Shown here: piece after piece, positions 1 to 8,916 of the stretch
How positions within the stretch are numbered: position 1 is the first letter of the stretch
How the letters are laid out: the number at the start of each line of letters is the position of its first letter
Origin: Paenibacillus mangrovi
GTDB taxonomy: Bacteria > Bacillota > Bacilli > Paenibacillales > Paenibacillaceae
NCBI RefSeq assembly: GCF_022898935.1
Contig: NZ_JALIRP010000015.1
Coordinates: forward strand, 1-64,000
DNA: 64,000 nt
Reading direction: 5' to 3'
Translations under genes and position numbers: made by a program
The notes under the pieces: generated by a model
Database searches by the model: none
Told to the model about the DNA's origin: nothing
What the model saw: the letters and a program-made list of their open reading frames with translations, nothing else

Positions 1-435
1 ATCCTCTAATCCAAAAACTTGAAAAGCATCCCGTTGCTCAATTCGATAATTCATCTCGACAACTCCTCTTAATGTAATTTGAAAGGAGATGCGCGGATAG
101 GCTTTTAACGCACTTCCGGCATTGCGCGCCGATGTAGGAGTCAATCCATGCAGATTTTGAAATGCTCGTGAAAATGATTCTGGCGTTTCATATCCATATT
201 TCAAGGCTATATCAGTGACTTTATTCTTTCTGTTTTGTAGATCAAAGGCGGCAAGCGTTAGCCTTCTGCGCCTAATATATTCTGATAAAGGTACTTCAAG
301 TATAAATGAAAACATACGCTGAAATTGATAAACAGAACATAATGCAATTTTAGCAATCTGTTCATAATCAATAATATTTTCTAAGTTACCTTCAATATAA
401 TCAATAGCATGGTTCATACGTTGAAGCCAATCCAC
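1..435 (-). CDS. AraC-family regulator with probable GyrI-like effector domain, truncated by window edge
   Basis: The frame is open from a GTG start at 435 to base 1 (145 codons), so the C-terminus lies outside the window. An AAAGGAGGG ribosome-binding site at 442-450 sits 6 bases before the GTG and decides the start; the first ATG is seven codons further in. Residues about 1-110 form the two helix-turn-helix units of AraC proteins, including SVYQFQRMFS and the second recognition region with ESFSRAFQNLHGLTP. The visible end (RISFQITLRGVVEMNYRIEQ) resembles the start of a GyrI/Bacterial-effector-binding domain that follows the HTH in small-molecule-sensing AraC proteins; that assignment is inference. 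Its target is unknown. Confidence 0.85.
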   Translation of the reverse strand, partial: MDWLQRMNHAIDYIEGNLENIIDYEQIAKIALCSVYQFQRMFSFILEVPLSEYIRRRRLTLAAFDLQNRKNKVTDIALKYGYETPESFSRAFQNLHGLTPTSARNAGSALKAYPRISFQITLRGVVEMNYRIEQRDAFQVFGLED

Positions 436-947
436 GGTGATCCCTCCTTTCAAAAGGAGCATATCATGCTGTAGATCAAGTCGCCTGATTTTTCATGCAG
501 CAAAATATCAGATGATTGAAAAGTTCTACTTTGTAATAATTCTTTAATTATTTGAATTATCCTGCCCGTAGCTTAATGTCGCCGTAGTCTGAATCTTTAT
601 TTCCTCAGTCCACAAAGGTCTAACACTTTATTTTCAGCGAACAGCTGTAAAGTACCCATCGCAAAAGACCGACCTTGGTAAGATTAGTCTATAACATAAT
701 TAATCATTTTAAGCAGCCTAGCCGAGTAGAATAGTTTCATCCACTTTTTGTAAATTATATATTGGTTTTGATATTTTCCACCCCCTACCCTACCCACAAC
801 AACAAGGAGCATCTGATTTCTCAAATGCTCCTCTTCACACACTGGTTCTTAATTCTTATAAAGGTTGTCTACCGCCCTCTGCTTATCTTCCTCGCTACGC
901 ATAGAGTATCTGAAATCATATCGGCACTCGTATGACAACTAAAGAAA
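436..947. other. Intergenic stretch without a supported gene
   Basis: I find no coding region here. It is AT-rich and holds the upstream region of the AraC gene. An inverted repeat lies at 805-832 (AGGAGCAT, 12-base loop, ATGCTCCT). It lacks a T-run on either side, so I do not call it a terminator. The GNAT gene reads towards it. Confidence 0.5.
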
Positions 948-1385
948 CTAATCTTCAATTACGGTAAACATGCCTGTCATATGTGGGGAATGATTATTAA
1001 AACCAAACTTCTCATAAAAAGCTTCTTTGCCTTCTGATGCAAATAGCCCAACAAACGCAATTCCGTTATTAAGACAACGCTTCTTGATGTATTCAAGTAA
1101 ATGATTTACTATCTGCTTACCTAGCCCTAATCCCTGATATGATGGGAGAATCGCGACATCTTGGATATAAAAAAACATGAAATTATCACCGACTATACGT
1201 CCCATTCCCACAGGTTCATCATTTACCGTTGCTACTACCCCATAGAGGGAATTTTTCAATGAACCTTCAGACCTTTCCGTATTAATACTTCCCCATCCAA
1301 CTGCTTCCCATAAATATTGATGTTCTGAGATAGAGGGTATCCGTTCATGGATGATATAATCTGTTAATGCCAAGTTAACCACCAT
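948..1385 (-). CDS. GNAT-family N-acetyltransferase
   Basis: This 145-residue protein has the usual length of a single-domain Gcn5-related acetyltransferase, which moves an acetyl group from acetyl-CoA to an amine. The acetyl-CoA pyrophosphate-binding motif A is visible around residues 72-95 as FYIQDVAILPSYQGLGLGKQ, with the Q/RxxGxG loop as QGLGLG. Motif B follows with AFYEKFGF near residue 122. The start ATG at 1385 has only a weak upstream purine stretch, so a slightly shorter product is possible. It appears to be a single-gene unit; substrate unknown. Confidence 0.88.
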   Translation of the reverse strand: MVVNLALTDYIIHERIPSISEHQYLWEAVGWGSINTERSEGSLKNSLYGVVATVNDEPVGMGRIVGDNFMFFYIQDVAILPSYQGLGLGKQIVNHLLEYIKKRCLNNGIAFVGLFASEGKEAFYEKFGFNNHSPHMTGMFTVIED

Positions 1386-1582
1386 ACTTTCTTATTAAAA
1401 TGAGCGGCTAACCTTAGGTTACCGCCATATTATGTGTTAATGATGTACTCCACGGCACTCACAACCTTTCGTAATCTTAATTATTTATGTTCAACACCAT
1501 TATTCAACTCTTCTGCCCGTTAGTTGAGATAAGGCATCCATCAAGAATACGGATGGTGCTTTCTCCCTCACTTTTTTCTTAA

Positions 1583-2404
1583 TTAGGAATAGTATACTTT
1601 TTCTACTTTATATAATGTATGCTCGATAGTTGGGCAAAGATCGGCATTTACTTTGTAAAATTTAACTCGAAAGTATAAACTTTTTAAAAAGTTCTTTATA
1701 TTATTTTTTTGCTTAAAGGCAGGAAGAAATTCTGAACTTTTCTCCACATCACCAAAACTTTGAATCCATTGCTCTACATATGTCTTACTAAGTATTTTTC
1801 TTTTTAAAACACTAATTATGGATCCTACCATTCTCTCATCTTCACCATCGGAGTAAATTCGATCTGTTATGGTCATCTTTCCGTATACCAAATCGAGGAT
1901 GGTTATGAGGTCATTTTTATCCAGTTCGGAACATTGAGCCAAATCGTCTAAAGCATCTGCTGCATGGGCTATGGCATGCGCCCAGCCTTTTTCTTCGTCA
2001 TACCCACGGTAATCTCGCTCTTCTTGTACATTGTAAAATACTTTCTCTTTTATCTGATGAATTTGCTCTCTTGAGAGAAATGGTGATTCTCTATGCCTCA
2101 GGAAGAGGAGCGGTATGACTAGCATAGAGAAAGATCGAGTGAAGACAGAATCTGTATTTGTTTCACCAAGCTTAAAAAGCAAATGGTTTTTATCCAAAAC
2201 AACTGGTAGAAGTTGTTCTAGCTCGTTTGCAGTTAGAGAACTACCAGGAATCCAATGTGATAAGGTTGTATAAATTAGCTCATCACGTAGTTGGGCATCC
2301 AAAGAACCGATGTTATTTATCATTTCTTGTATCAACTGGTATGTATCGGGAGGTGCTTGGTAGCCATTTTCTTTTATTAATATCATCTTTTCTTTTAAAT
2401 TCAT
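1583..2404 (-). CDS. DUF2785 family protein
   Basis: This 273-residue soluble protein carries the DUF2785 signature KGWAHAIAHAADALDDL near residues 140-156. The rest is helical and rich in leucine, consistent with a HEAT-like helical repeat fold. No signal peptide or membrane segment is visible. The biochemical role of the family is not established and the isolated position gives no help. AT-rich codon use in its 3' half differs mildly from the GC-richer genes beyond 3 kb. Confidence 0.82.
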   Translation of the reverse strand: MNLKEKMILIKENGYQAPPDTYQLIQEMINNIGSLDAQLRDELIYTTLSHWIPGSSLTANELEQLLPVVLDKNHLLFKLGETNTDSVFTRSFSMLVIPLLFLRHRESPFLSREQIHQIKEKVFYNVQEERDYRGYDEEKGWAHAIAHAADALDDLAQCSELDKNDLITILDLVYGKMTITDRIYSDGEDERMVGSIISVLKRKILSKTYVEQWIQSFGDVEKSSEFLPAFKQKNNIKNFLKSLYFRVKFYKVNADLCPTIEHTLYKVEKVYYS

Positions 2405-2767
2405 TTTACACGCTCCTACTAGAAATTTTCCGAAGTGACTTTTTTGAGGGTTCTCCTCGGATAATTTTTTTGCATTTCTGTAATATTTTTACTTATAGTC
2501 CCTCGATCACACTCCAAATGTAATTTGATCTTATTCTAATCGAAATCAATTGATTGCGATATATAAAAGATGTGTTCAATTAATCTATCCTGCCAGTTAG
2601 CTTAATGCCGTTCCTAATCTAATATTTTATATTCTCTTAACAATTAATAGTTATTTTCACGTCTCTCCCCCTTGGTTTGTTCATTCATGGATTACCACCT
2701 AATTCCATATTAAAATGAAACAAATTTCCAATTGATGCGTTTTTATCTACAAAGGAGTTGAATAAAA
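2405..2767. other. AT-rich intergenic stretch
   Basis: This stretch separates the divergent DUF2785 and DUF6199 genes and presumably holds both promoters. A GGAG-type ribosome-binding site (AAAGGAGTTG) precedes the ATG at 2768. I see no other convincing gene, repeat or strong sigma-A consensus. Confidence 0.5.
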
Positions 2768-2971
2768 ATGCTCATTTTCGCTGGAATTTTATTCATCGTG
2801 ATTGGCCTATTAAATATCGTGAATCCTAACTTCGCATGGTACCTAAAAGAAGGTTGGAAAGTTGATGGTGAGTCTGAGCCAAGCGAAACTTATGTAGCCC
2901 TCACTAAAATAGGTGGAGTCATAGCGGTAGTCATGGGCATCTTCGTTTTTTTCACAGGAGTCTTTTCATAA
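2768..2971 (+). CDS. Small two-helix membrane protein, DUF6199-like
   Basis: This 67-residue protein has one hydrophobic helix at residues 1-18 and another at about 46-66. They flank a polar loop with NPNFAWYLKEGWKVDGESEPSE, where the tryptophan-rich segment after the first helix fits DUF6199-type proteins of Bacillota. An AAAGGAG ribosome-binding site lies about 9 bases before the ATG. A strong terminator follows at 3028. Function unknown; probably monocistronic. Confidence 0.75.
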   Translation: MLIFAGILFIVIGLLNIVNPNFAWYLKEGWKVDGESEPSETYVALTKIGGVIAVVMGIFVFFTGVFS

Positions 2972-3027
2972 TCATCTCTTAATCGGTTTTGATGACCAAT
3001 TCCTAGTAATTTCGAGGCAAAAATAAC

Positions 3028-3067
3028 TAAGGGACTGCTCCGATCAACGGACAGTCCCTTAGCGATT
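3028..3067. terminator. Bidirectional intrinsic terminator between DUF6199 gene and cadA
   Basis: A long GC-rich stem (TAAGGGACTG...CAGTCCCTTA with an inner TCCG/CGGA pair) is followed by a T-run at 3066-3071 on the + strand and preceded by A-rich sequence. It can end both the + strand small gene and the convergent cadA transcript. Confidence 0.85.
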
Positions 3068-3094
3068 TTTTAATATTTTTTCTTATAATAATCC

Positions 3095-5302
3095 CTATTT
3101 AACCTTCAGTACCCGCATCGAATTCAGAACAGCGAGCAGCGTTACACCCACATCCGAGAATACAGCTTCCCACATCGTTGCAATTCCGAAAGCTCCGAGA
3201 AGCAGGAAAATGCCTTTGACGCCAAGAGCAAAAATAATATTCTGCCATACGATACTGCGTGTCCGCTGTGCGATATGAATCGCTGATGCGATCTTGGACG
3301 GCTCATCGGTCATAATGACGACATCCGCAGCCTCGATGGCCGCGTCCGAACCGAGTCCGCCCATAGCCATGCCAACATCCGCTCTGGCCAGTACCGGTGT
3401 ATCATTAATCCCGTCACCCACGAATACGATTTTCTCTTTCGGGGATTTCTTGCTTTCCAGCTTCTCGATCTCTTCAACCTTGTTCTGAGGCAGAAGCTCT
3501 GCATGAACCTCATCCAGTCCCAGCGTTCGTCCAACCGCTTCCCCAACCGCCTTGGAATCACCGGTCAGCATAACGGTCTTTTTGCCCATTTGTTTCAAAG
3601 TATGGATGGCTTCCGCCGCATCCTCTTTTACTTCATCCGCAATAGTTATATATCCGGCATATTGGCCATTCACACTGATATGAACCGTTGTTCCCGCTTG
3701 CGCAGGCTGTTCATAGGTGATGGATTCCTTATTCATAAGCTTCGTATTTCCAGCCAGGATTTCCTTGCCGTCCACTTTGACGTGAACACCATGTCCGGAG
3801 ATTTCGTTATATCCTTCAATCCGCGACTCATCCATAGCTTTTCCAAAAGCGATACGGATGGATTCGGCAATTGGATGGGTTGAATGAAACTCCGCATATG
3901 CCGCAAGCTCGAGCAGCTGATCTTTTGTAAGCCCATCATGAGAAGTGTGAATATCCGTTACTTTAAAAGCACCTTTAGTCAGTGTGCCTGTTTTATCAAA
4001 AACGACATATTTAACGTCATTTAGCGCTTCGAGATAGTTGCTGCCTTTAATCAGGATGCCTGATTTCGAAGCAGCTCCGATGCCTCCAAAGAAACCAAGC
4101 GGGATCGAAACCACAAGTGCGCACGGACAAGATATGACGAGGAAAATAAGTGCTCTGTAGATCCAGTCCGAAAAGCTGGCACCGCTGATGATCAGCGGAG
4201 GTACAAGCGCCAGCACCAGGGCCACAATCACGACGACTGGAGTATAGTATCTGGCGAATTTCGTGATGAAATTCTCGGTTGGCGCCTTCTTGCTGCTCGC
4301 ATTTTGGACCAGATCCAGTATTTTCGATACCGTTGATTCACCAAAAGCCTTGGTAACTTTAATGGTAAGTACGCCATTTTTATTAATGAACCCGCTCAGC
4401 ACCTCGTTGCCCGCTTCGATTTCACGAGGAACAGATTCACCGGTCAAGGCCGATGTATCCACCATGGAGCTTCCTTCGGAGACAACACCATCTAGCGGAA
4501 CCTTCTCACCCGGCTTCACGACGATTACATCACCGACCTGCACTTCCTCAGGAGCCACGCGTTTGATATCGCCGCCCACTTTCAGGTTAGCATAATCCGG
4601 ACGAAGATCCATCATCGCGCTGATGGACTTCCGGGAACGGTTTACCGCAATTCCCTGGAACATTTCACCGACTTGATAGAAAAGCATGACCGCAACGCCT
4701 TCCGGGTACTGCCCAACACCAAAGGCTCCTATGGTAGCCACCGACATCAGGAAGTTCTCGTCAAACACCTTTCCACGGATGATATTTTTGACTGCCTTAA
4801 GGACGATATCACCGCCGACTACCAAGTAGGCTGCAAGAAATATGGCTAGCTCTATATACTCATTGGGATTAATAAGCATACCTGCCGCGGTCAATACTGC
4901 GCCAACTGCGAGGCGTATGGCTATGACTTTGGTTCCTCTGCTGCCATGATCATGGGAATGTCCGTGTCCTTCCTCACCATGAGCGTGCTCATGGGAATGG
5001 CTGTAGCCGTGATCAAGATCATGTTGATGTAGTCCGGCATTTTTACCTGTTCCATGTTGGTGATTAAGCTCCAGCACCTTGACATCCGGTTCAAGCTTTC
5101 TAATTTTATTTTTTACTTGAGTCAGCAGCTGTTCATTTTCTTCATCCGTTTCATAGATTAACGTTTGCTTGACAAAATTGACGGAGCAGGAATGGATGCC
5201 TTCAATCTTCTTCACACCGTCTTCGATTTTCATGGCACAGTTTGCACAATCCAAGCCGTCTAGAACAAGCTCCCGTTTTACTTTGTCGGTTGCTTCAGCC
5301 AT
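3095..5302 (-). CDS. cadA: Heavy-metal P1B-type ATPase (Cd/Zn/Co/Pb exporter)
   Basis: This 735-residue pump exports soft divalent metals across the membrane using ATP. An N-terminal metal-binding HMA domain has GLDCANCA (Cys19, Cys22). It is followed by a long His-rich linker at roughly residues 80-122 that could bind Zn/Co/Ni. The P-type landmarks are present in order: TGES, the CPC membrane motif (SCPCAL, about residue 392), the phosphorylation motif DKTGTLT (about 436), the HP locus (STHPIAES), and GDGIND (about 630). CPC plus GLDCANC points to the Cd/Zn/Pb class rather than copper. Upstream are a near-consensus promoter and an ArsR/CadC-type palindrome. Exact metal range cannot be read from sequence. 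Confidence 0.96.
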   Translation of the reverse strand: MAEATDKVKRELVLDGLDCANCAMKIEDGVKKIEGIHSCSVNFVKQTLIYETDEENEQLLTQVKNKIRKLEPDVKVLELNHQHGTGKNAGLHQHDLDHGYSHSHEHAHGEEGHGHSHDHGSRGTKVIAIRLAVGAVLTAAGMLINPNEYIELAIFLAAYLVVGGDIVLKAVKNIIRGKVFDENFLMSVATIGAFGVGQYPEGVAVMLFYQVGEMFQGIAVNRSRKSISAMMDLRPDYANLKVGGDIKRVAPEEVQVGDVIVVKPGEKVPLDGVVSEGSSMVDTSALTGESVPREIEAGNEVLSGFINKNGVLTIKVTKAFGESTVSKILDLVQNASSKKAPTENFITKFARYYTPVVVIVALVLALVPPLIISGASFSDWIYRALIFLVISCPCALVVSIPLGFFGGIGAASKSGILIKGSNYLEALNDVKYVVFDKTGTLTKGAFKVTDIHTSHDGLTKDQLLELAAYAEFHSTHPIAESIRIAFGKAMDESRIEGYNEISGHGVHVKVDGKEILAGNTKLMNKESITYEQPAQAGTTVHISVNGQYAGYITIADEVKEDAAEAIHTLKQMGKKTVMLTGDSKAVGEAVGRTLGLDEVHAELLPQNKVEEIEKLESKKSPKEKIVFVGDGINDTPVLARADVGMAMGGLGSDAAIEAADVVIMTDEPSKIASAIHIAQRTRSIVWQNIIFALGVKGIFLLLGAFGIATMWEAVFSDVGVTLLAVLNSMRVLKVK

Positions 5303-5333
5303 CTTAATGCCTCCGATCCTGTCTGCAAATATA

Positions 5334-5353
5334 ATATGAGCATGTATTCATAT
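5334..5353 (-). promoter_or_regulatory. Candidate ArsR/CadC/CzrA-type operator before cadA
   Basis: A perfect dyad ATATGA-N8-TCATAT lies between the promoter and the cadA start codon. The half-site resembles the ATATGAA/TTCATAT arms bound by SmtB/ArsR metal sensors. The obvious candidate regulator is the ArsR protein at 6321, or one elsewhere; that link is inference. Confidence 0.6.
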
Positions 5354-5370
5354 GTTAACTTGTTAAACAC

Positions 5371-5400
5371 ATTATATTCACTCTACCGGAGAGATGTCAA
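5371..5400 (-). promoter_or_regulatory. Sigma-A promoter of cadA
   Basis: On the minus strand TTGACA (5400-5395) is separated by 18 bases from TATAAT (5376-5371). Both hexamers match consensus. The dyad at 5334-5353 lies just downstream, a sensible place for a repressor. Confidence 0.8.
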
Positions 5401-5489
5401 TGAACTCTCACCTAAATTTAGTATTATTGACCAAAAGAACCGCGTTTATACGCAGCTGCCGTTCAACATCCATGTTTAAGGAGTAATGT

Positions 5490-6173
5490 TTAGTTTCTTG
5501 AAAGCCCGTTTCTTTTCTCCAGAATAACTTTAATAATGAGAGAAAGAAAGGAGACGAAAAGCAGGATAAGCTGCATCCCGCTGAGTCCGAACCATAATTC
5601 ATCCCCCGCTTCCCCAAGCAGTGACGCAGCAAAAAGACCGATAGCTGTCCACATTACCGAGACGTTCAAGTGATACACACTATACATTTGATTTTTATGA
5701 CGGAACAGGTACAGGATTACCGCCGCTGCGATCATGGCATTGCCAAGCGAATGGATCCACCCATCCTCCAAAAAAACGCGCAGTAGATTCAGGATGCCGT
5801 AACCAGATATGAACCAAGTTAGTGCCGTGTTAGCATACAGTACCCAAGACTTGTTATGTTTAATACATTTATAAGTCAAAATCAAAATACCAATAACAAC
5901 AGCCAAAAGGACTCCCTGTGTTCCACCTGAGTAATAAAGCAGGGACTGCGGTGAATGGATAACGGTTTGGAAATCAAAAACCAGAGTGCTGAATTTCCAA
6001 ACGAGAATACCGATCAAAAGCGTAGTCATCAGGTCATCCATTAAGGGCTTACGGATATCTGAACCCAGCTGCCTTGTACGAAATAATGTGATAAGATATC
6101 CCGCTGCCACAGCAATAATCAGCATGATGAGCGAATATTTAATCATTAAAGGCCCAAGCATAATCACTTGCAT
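5490..6173 (-). CDS. Degenerate Lgt-like multi-pass membrane protein
   Basis: This 227-residue protein has about six or seven hydrophobic helices. Its middle part resembles prolipoprotein diacylglyceryl transferase: a YSLIMLIIAVAAGYLI first helix, then SPQSLLYYSGGTQG aligning with the Lgt region that normally reads ...GGMSFHGG. The catalytic-region His and the GRIGNF signature of true Lgt are absent, so lipoprotein lipidation activity is unlikely. It is divergent from the ArsR-CoADR genes and upstream of cadA, and may belong to the same thiol/metal stress group. The family call is tentative. Confidence 0.55.
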   Translation of the reverse strand: MQVIMLGPLMIKYSLIMLIIAVAAGYLITLFRTRQLGSDIRKPLMDDLMTTLLIGILVWKFSTLVFDFQTVIHSPQSLLYYSGGTQGVLLAVVIGILILTYKCIKHNKSWVLYANTALTWFISGYGILNLLRVFLEDGWIHSLGNAMIAAAVILYLFRHKNQMYSVYHLNVSVMWTAIGLFAASLLGEAGDELWFGLSGMQLILLFVSFLSLIIKVILEKRNGLSRN

Positions 6174-6266
6174 TTAAAATGCTCCTCCCATCCTATGAAT
6201 GTTTGTAATCTCTTTTTCAAAGTGGCTGTACACATTGAATATATGTGACGGATGTTACATCTTAAC

Positions 6267-6282
6267 ATCATGATATCATGAT
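6267..6282. promoter_or_regulatory. 16-bp perfect palindrome before the ArsR gene
   Basis: ATCATGATATCATGAT lies 39 bases before the ArsR start and between the divergent Lgt-like and ArsR genes. Its size and position suit an autoregulatory ArsR operator. Binding is inferred only. Confidence 0.55.
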
Positions 6283-6320
6283 ATATTGATACTGTAATCC
6301 ACATAAAGGAAGTGTATAAC

Positions 6321-6629
6321 ATGGCCGAGCAATACCGGCAGCAAGCCGAATGGCTGAAGACTTTGGCACATCCGGTCCGGATCTGCATTGTGAAGAAACT
6401 CATGATGAAAGGCAGCTGCAATGTGACGGATATGCAGAATTGTCTGCTGGTGCAGCAATCCACATTATCTATGCATTTACAGAAGCTGCGGATTGCAGGG
6501 ATTATTGAAGGTACCCGGACTGGAAGCGAAGTCCTTTACCGCTTGAAAGATCCGGCAGCTGCACAAATTGTTGAGATCCTGCTGCAAAGCGAGGTATCTG
6601 CTCTGACCGAATCGCATCATGAAGCCTAA
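6321..6629 (+). CDS. ArsR-family winged-helix repressor
   Basis: This 102-residue protein has the ArsR/SmtB fold. LAHPVRICIVKKLM leads into the HTH, whose recognition helix reads QQSTLSMHLQKLRIAGII, followed by a wing (TRTGSEVLYRL). I chose the ATG at 6321 because AAAGGA lies 10 bases before it; an in-frame GTG at 6312 is too close to that site. Three cysteines (in RICIV, GSCNV and QNCLL) could sense metal or reactive sulfur. The CoA-disulfide reductase starts 13 bases downstream, so the pair is an operon and persulfide or thiol stress is a likely signal; this is inference. Confidence 0.88.
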   Translation: MAEQYRQQAEWLKTLAHPVRICIVKKLMMKGSCNVTDMQNCLLVQQSTLSMHLQKLRIAGIIEGTRTGSEVLYRLKDPAAAQIVEILLQSEVSALTESHHEA

Positions 6630-6642
6630 GGAGGAGACGACA

Positions 6643-8304
6643 ATGGGTAGAAAAATCATTATTGTAGGTGGCGTTGCCGGAGGGGCAACCGCAGCCGCAA
6701 GACTAAGAAGACTGGATGAAGAAGCAGAAATCATTCTGCTGGAGCGTGACGAACATATTTCCTTTGCTAACTGCGGACTTCCGTATTATATAGGTGGAAC
6801 CATTCAAGACCGGTCCAAGCTGCTGGTAACGACACCCGAAATGATGAAAAAGCGCTCACGCATCGATGTCAGAGTCAAAAGCGAAGCCATTTCGGTAAAT
6901 ACGAAAGAAAAGTCCGTGACTATACGACAAAACGGTGAAGATACTTATGAAGAACATTACGACGTATTGATCCTGTCACCTGGCGCCAAGCCAATCAGAC
7001 CGGGGATTGAGGGAATCGATAATCCAAGAATACTTAGTCTTCGCAATATCCATGATACGGATCAGATGAAAAGCGTTGTGGATCTTGACACTGTCAAAGA
7101 GGTTACGGTTATTGGCGGAGGCTTCATCGGCGTCGAAATGGCAGAAGTACTTACCGAACGTGGGCTACGGGTTACATTAGTGGAAGCCTCTTCCCACATC
7201 CTCGCCCCTTTCGATGATGATGTCGTCACCATTGCGGAAAAAGAAATGCAGGACAATGGGGTCCGCCTTCTGCTTGGAGATCCCGTTACGAAGTTTAACA
7301 CCACAGATGACGGCGGGATCAATATCTTCCTGAAAAGCGGTAAATCTCATCACGCAGATCTAGTTGTACTGGCAATCGGAGTTGCTCCGGATACCGCATT
7401 TCTGAAAGACTCCGGCATTGAGCTGGGAACCAAGGGTCATATTTTGGTCAACGAGCATTTGCAAACCAACTGTGACGGTGTCTATGCCGTAGGAGATGCG
7501 ATCGAAATACCGGACTTTATAACCGGCCGCAAGACAGCTGTGCCACTGGCGGGTCCCGCGAACAGACAGGCGCGGATTGCGGCTAACCATATCGCCGGCA
7601 TGCCTTCTTCCAAGTACGATGGGGCGCAAGGAACCAGCATTCTGAAGATTTTCGGATTGACAGCTGCCAGCACCGGCAGCAACGAACGAACGCTGCGCCG
7701 GAATGGTGTACCATACCATGTTGCCCTCGTTCATCCTGGTTCTCATGCAGGCTATTATCCCGGCGCTGAGCCTTTAACACTGAAACTGATTTACGATGAG
7801 CAAGGCAAGGTGCTTGGAGCGCAAGGCTTGGGTCGCGATGGGGTAGACAAACGGATCGATGTTATTGCAACCGTGATTCGCCTAAAAGGTACGATCCAGG
7901 ATTTGACGGATCTGGAACTTGCCTACGCCCCCCCGTATTCTTCCGCCAAAGATCCAGTTAACATGGCAGGTTTTGTTGCCCAGAATGATCTGAGCGGCAT
8001 GTCGCCGCTCATTACCCTGGAAGATATTAAGCAGCGCAATCCCGAAAAGTCCATTCTTCTGGATGTACGTTCGGTGCAGGAGTATGAATCAGGTCATATT
8101 CCGAATTCGGTTAATATTCCTCTGGATGAGCTTCGGGACCGATTGGATGAGCTGGATTCCTCCAAAAAACTGCTTGTCTACTGCCAGGTTGGATTCAGAG
8201 GCTACACAGCCGTAAGGATCCTGCATCAAAATGGCTTTAATGCAGTCAATTTAACCGGCGGTTACAAGTACTTTAAAGCCGCATCGTTTACGCCGGATCG
8301 ATAA
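6643..8304 (+). CDS. cdr: CoA-disulfide reductase with C-terminal rhodanese domain (CoADR-Rhd)
   Basis: This 553-residue flavoprotein reduces CoA disulfide or CoA persulfide with NAD(P)H. The FAD fold GGVAGGATAAARLRR (residues 9-23) and the single active-site cysteine in SFANCGLPYYIGG (Cys44) define the CoADR family. The second nucleotide-binding motif is VIGGGFIGVEMAE. The last about 100 residues are a rhodanese domain with active loop YCQVGFRG (Cys near 512), a fusion known from Bacillus and Shewanella polysulfide/CoA-persulfide reductases. The start at 6643 is set by AAGGAGG 10 bases upstream; an ATG at 6619 lies inside the ArsR gene. It ends the ArsR operon before a strong terminator. Confidence 0.93.
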   Translation: MGRKIIIVGGVAGGATAAARLRRLDEEAEIILLERDEHISFANCGLPYYIGGTIQDRSKLLVTTPEMMKKRSRIDVRVKSEAISVNTKEKSVTIRQNGEDTYEEHYDVLILSPGAKPIRPGIEGIDNPRILSLRNIHDTDQMKSVVDLDTVKEVTVIGGGFIGVEMAEVLTERGLRVTLVEASSHILAPFDDDVVTIAEKEMQDNGVRLLLGDPVTKFNTTDDGGINIFLKSGKSHHADLVVLAIGVAPDTAFLKDSGIELGTKGHILVNEHLQTNCDGVYAVGDAIEIPDFITGRKTAVPLAGPANRQARIAANHIAGMPSSKYDGAQGTSILKIFGLTAASTGSNERTLRRNGVPYHVALVHPGSHAGYYPGAEPLTLKLIYDEQGKVLGAQGLGRDGVDKRIDVIATVIRLKGTIQDLTDLELAYAPPYSSAKDPVNMAGFVAQNDLSGMSPLITLEDIKQRNPEKSILLDVRSVQEYESGHIPNSVNIPLDELRDRLDELDSSKKLLVYCQVGFRGYTAVRILHQNGFNAVNLTGGYKYFKAASFTPDR

Positions 8305-8391
8305 GCAATCATAATTTATTTTCCAATACTAAATAAAACTAGAACTACATGAACAATTCATTGCATGCTTCTAAGCTTTCTTATCACCTAA

Positions 8392-8423
8392 AAAAGAACC
8401 TGGCGCTCGCGCCAGGTTCTTTT
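8392..8423. terminator. Bidirectional intrinsic terminator
   Basis: A 14-bp perfect stem (AAAAGAACCTGGCG against CGCCAGGTTCTTTT) with a 4-base loop, with A's on one side and T's on the other. It lies between the convergent CoADR-Rhd and rhodanese genes and can serve both strands. Confidence 0.9.
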
Positions 8424-8486
8424 GGAATGCTTATGGTTCTAGGTTACCGGCTGCAGTCTAATAACCGATCACAGATTCTTTAATCA

Positions 8487-8876
8487 TTACTGACAGCAAA
8501 CCCCGCAGCCGGGAGAAGCTTTTCCATTTTGCAGCGCATAAATCCGAATAAATCCATAGCGTTTCAGCATACGTGCTGCTCTTTTGGTCTGACGGAAATT
8601 CTCTGCCAAGATGAGTACTGGCTCTTCGGAAGCCAGCTGCGATTTATGGACATATGGCAGTCTGCCCATGGAAATATTAATGGAACCAGGGACATGATGC
8701 TTCATGTAATCTACGGAATCTCTCACATCAAGCATTTGCAGCTCATGCCCTCCCTGTTCAGATCCACGCAGTTCTTCAGGATTTACGAAGGTCAGCCCGT
8801 TGACAGGCAACAATCCCTTCACTGCCCACCAGATTGCCGCTCCTGCTGCGAGAACAGCTAACATTAACCACCACAT
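8487..8876 (-). CDS. Membrane-anchored rhodanese-like protein lacking the catalytic cysteine
   Basis: This 129-residue protein starts with one transmembrane helix (residues 2-24). A rhodanese fold follows: LDVRDSVDYMKHHVPGSINI, then RAARMLKRYGF. At the active-site loop, where rhodaneses have CxxGxR, it reads AENFRQTKR, so the sulfur-carrying cysteine is missing. The extreme C-terminus instead carries a Cys cluster, GCGVCCQ (Cys124, Cys127, Cys128). Thioredoxin lies 40 bases upstream on the same strand, so the two probably form an operon. A redox or metal/sulfur relay through the terminal cysteines is possible but unproven. Confidence 0.85.
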   Translation of the reverse strand: MWWLMLAVLAAGAAIWWAVKGLLPVNGLTFVNPEELRGSEQGGHELQMLDVRDSVDYMKHHVPGSINISMGRLPYVHKSQLASEEPVLILAENFRQTKRAARMLKRYGFIRIYALQNGKASPGCGVCCQ

Positions 8877-8916
8877 TCGTGCAGGTTCCCCCTCGGATCT
8901 ATATTTTAGTCAATGC

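Noticed and set aside
3294..3939. Several open frames on both strands inside cadA
   Set aside because: They are shadows of the GC-rich cadA frame, which has all P-type ATPase motifs.
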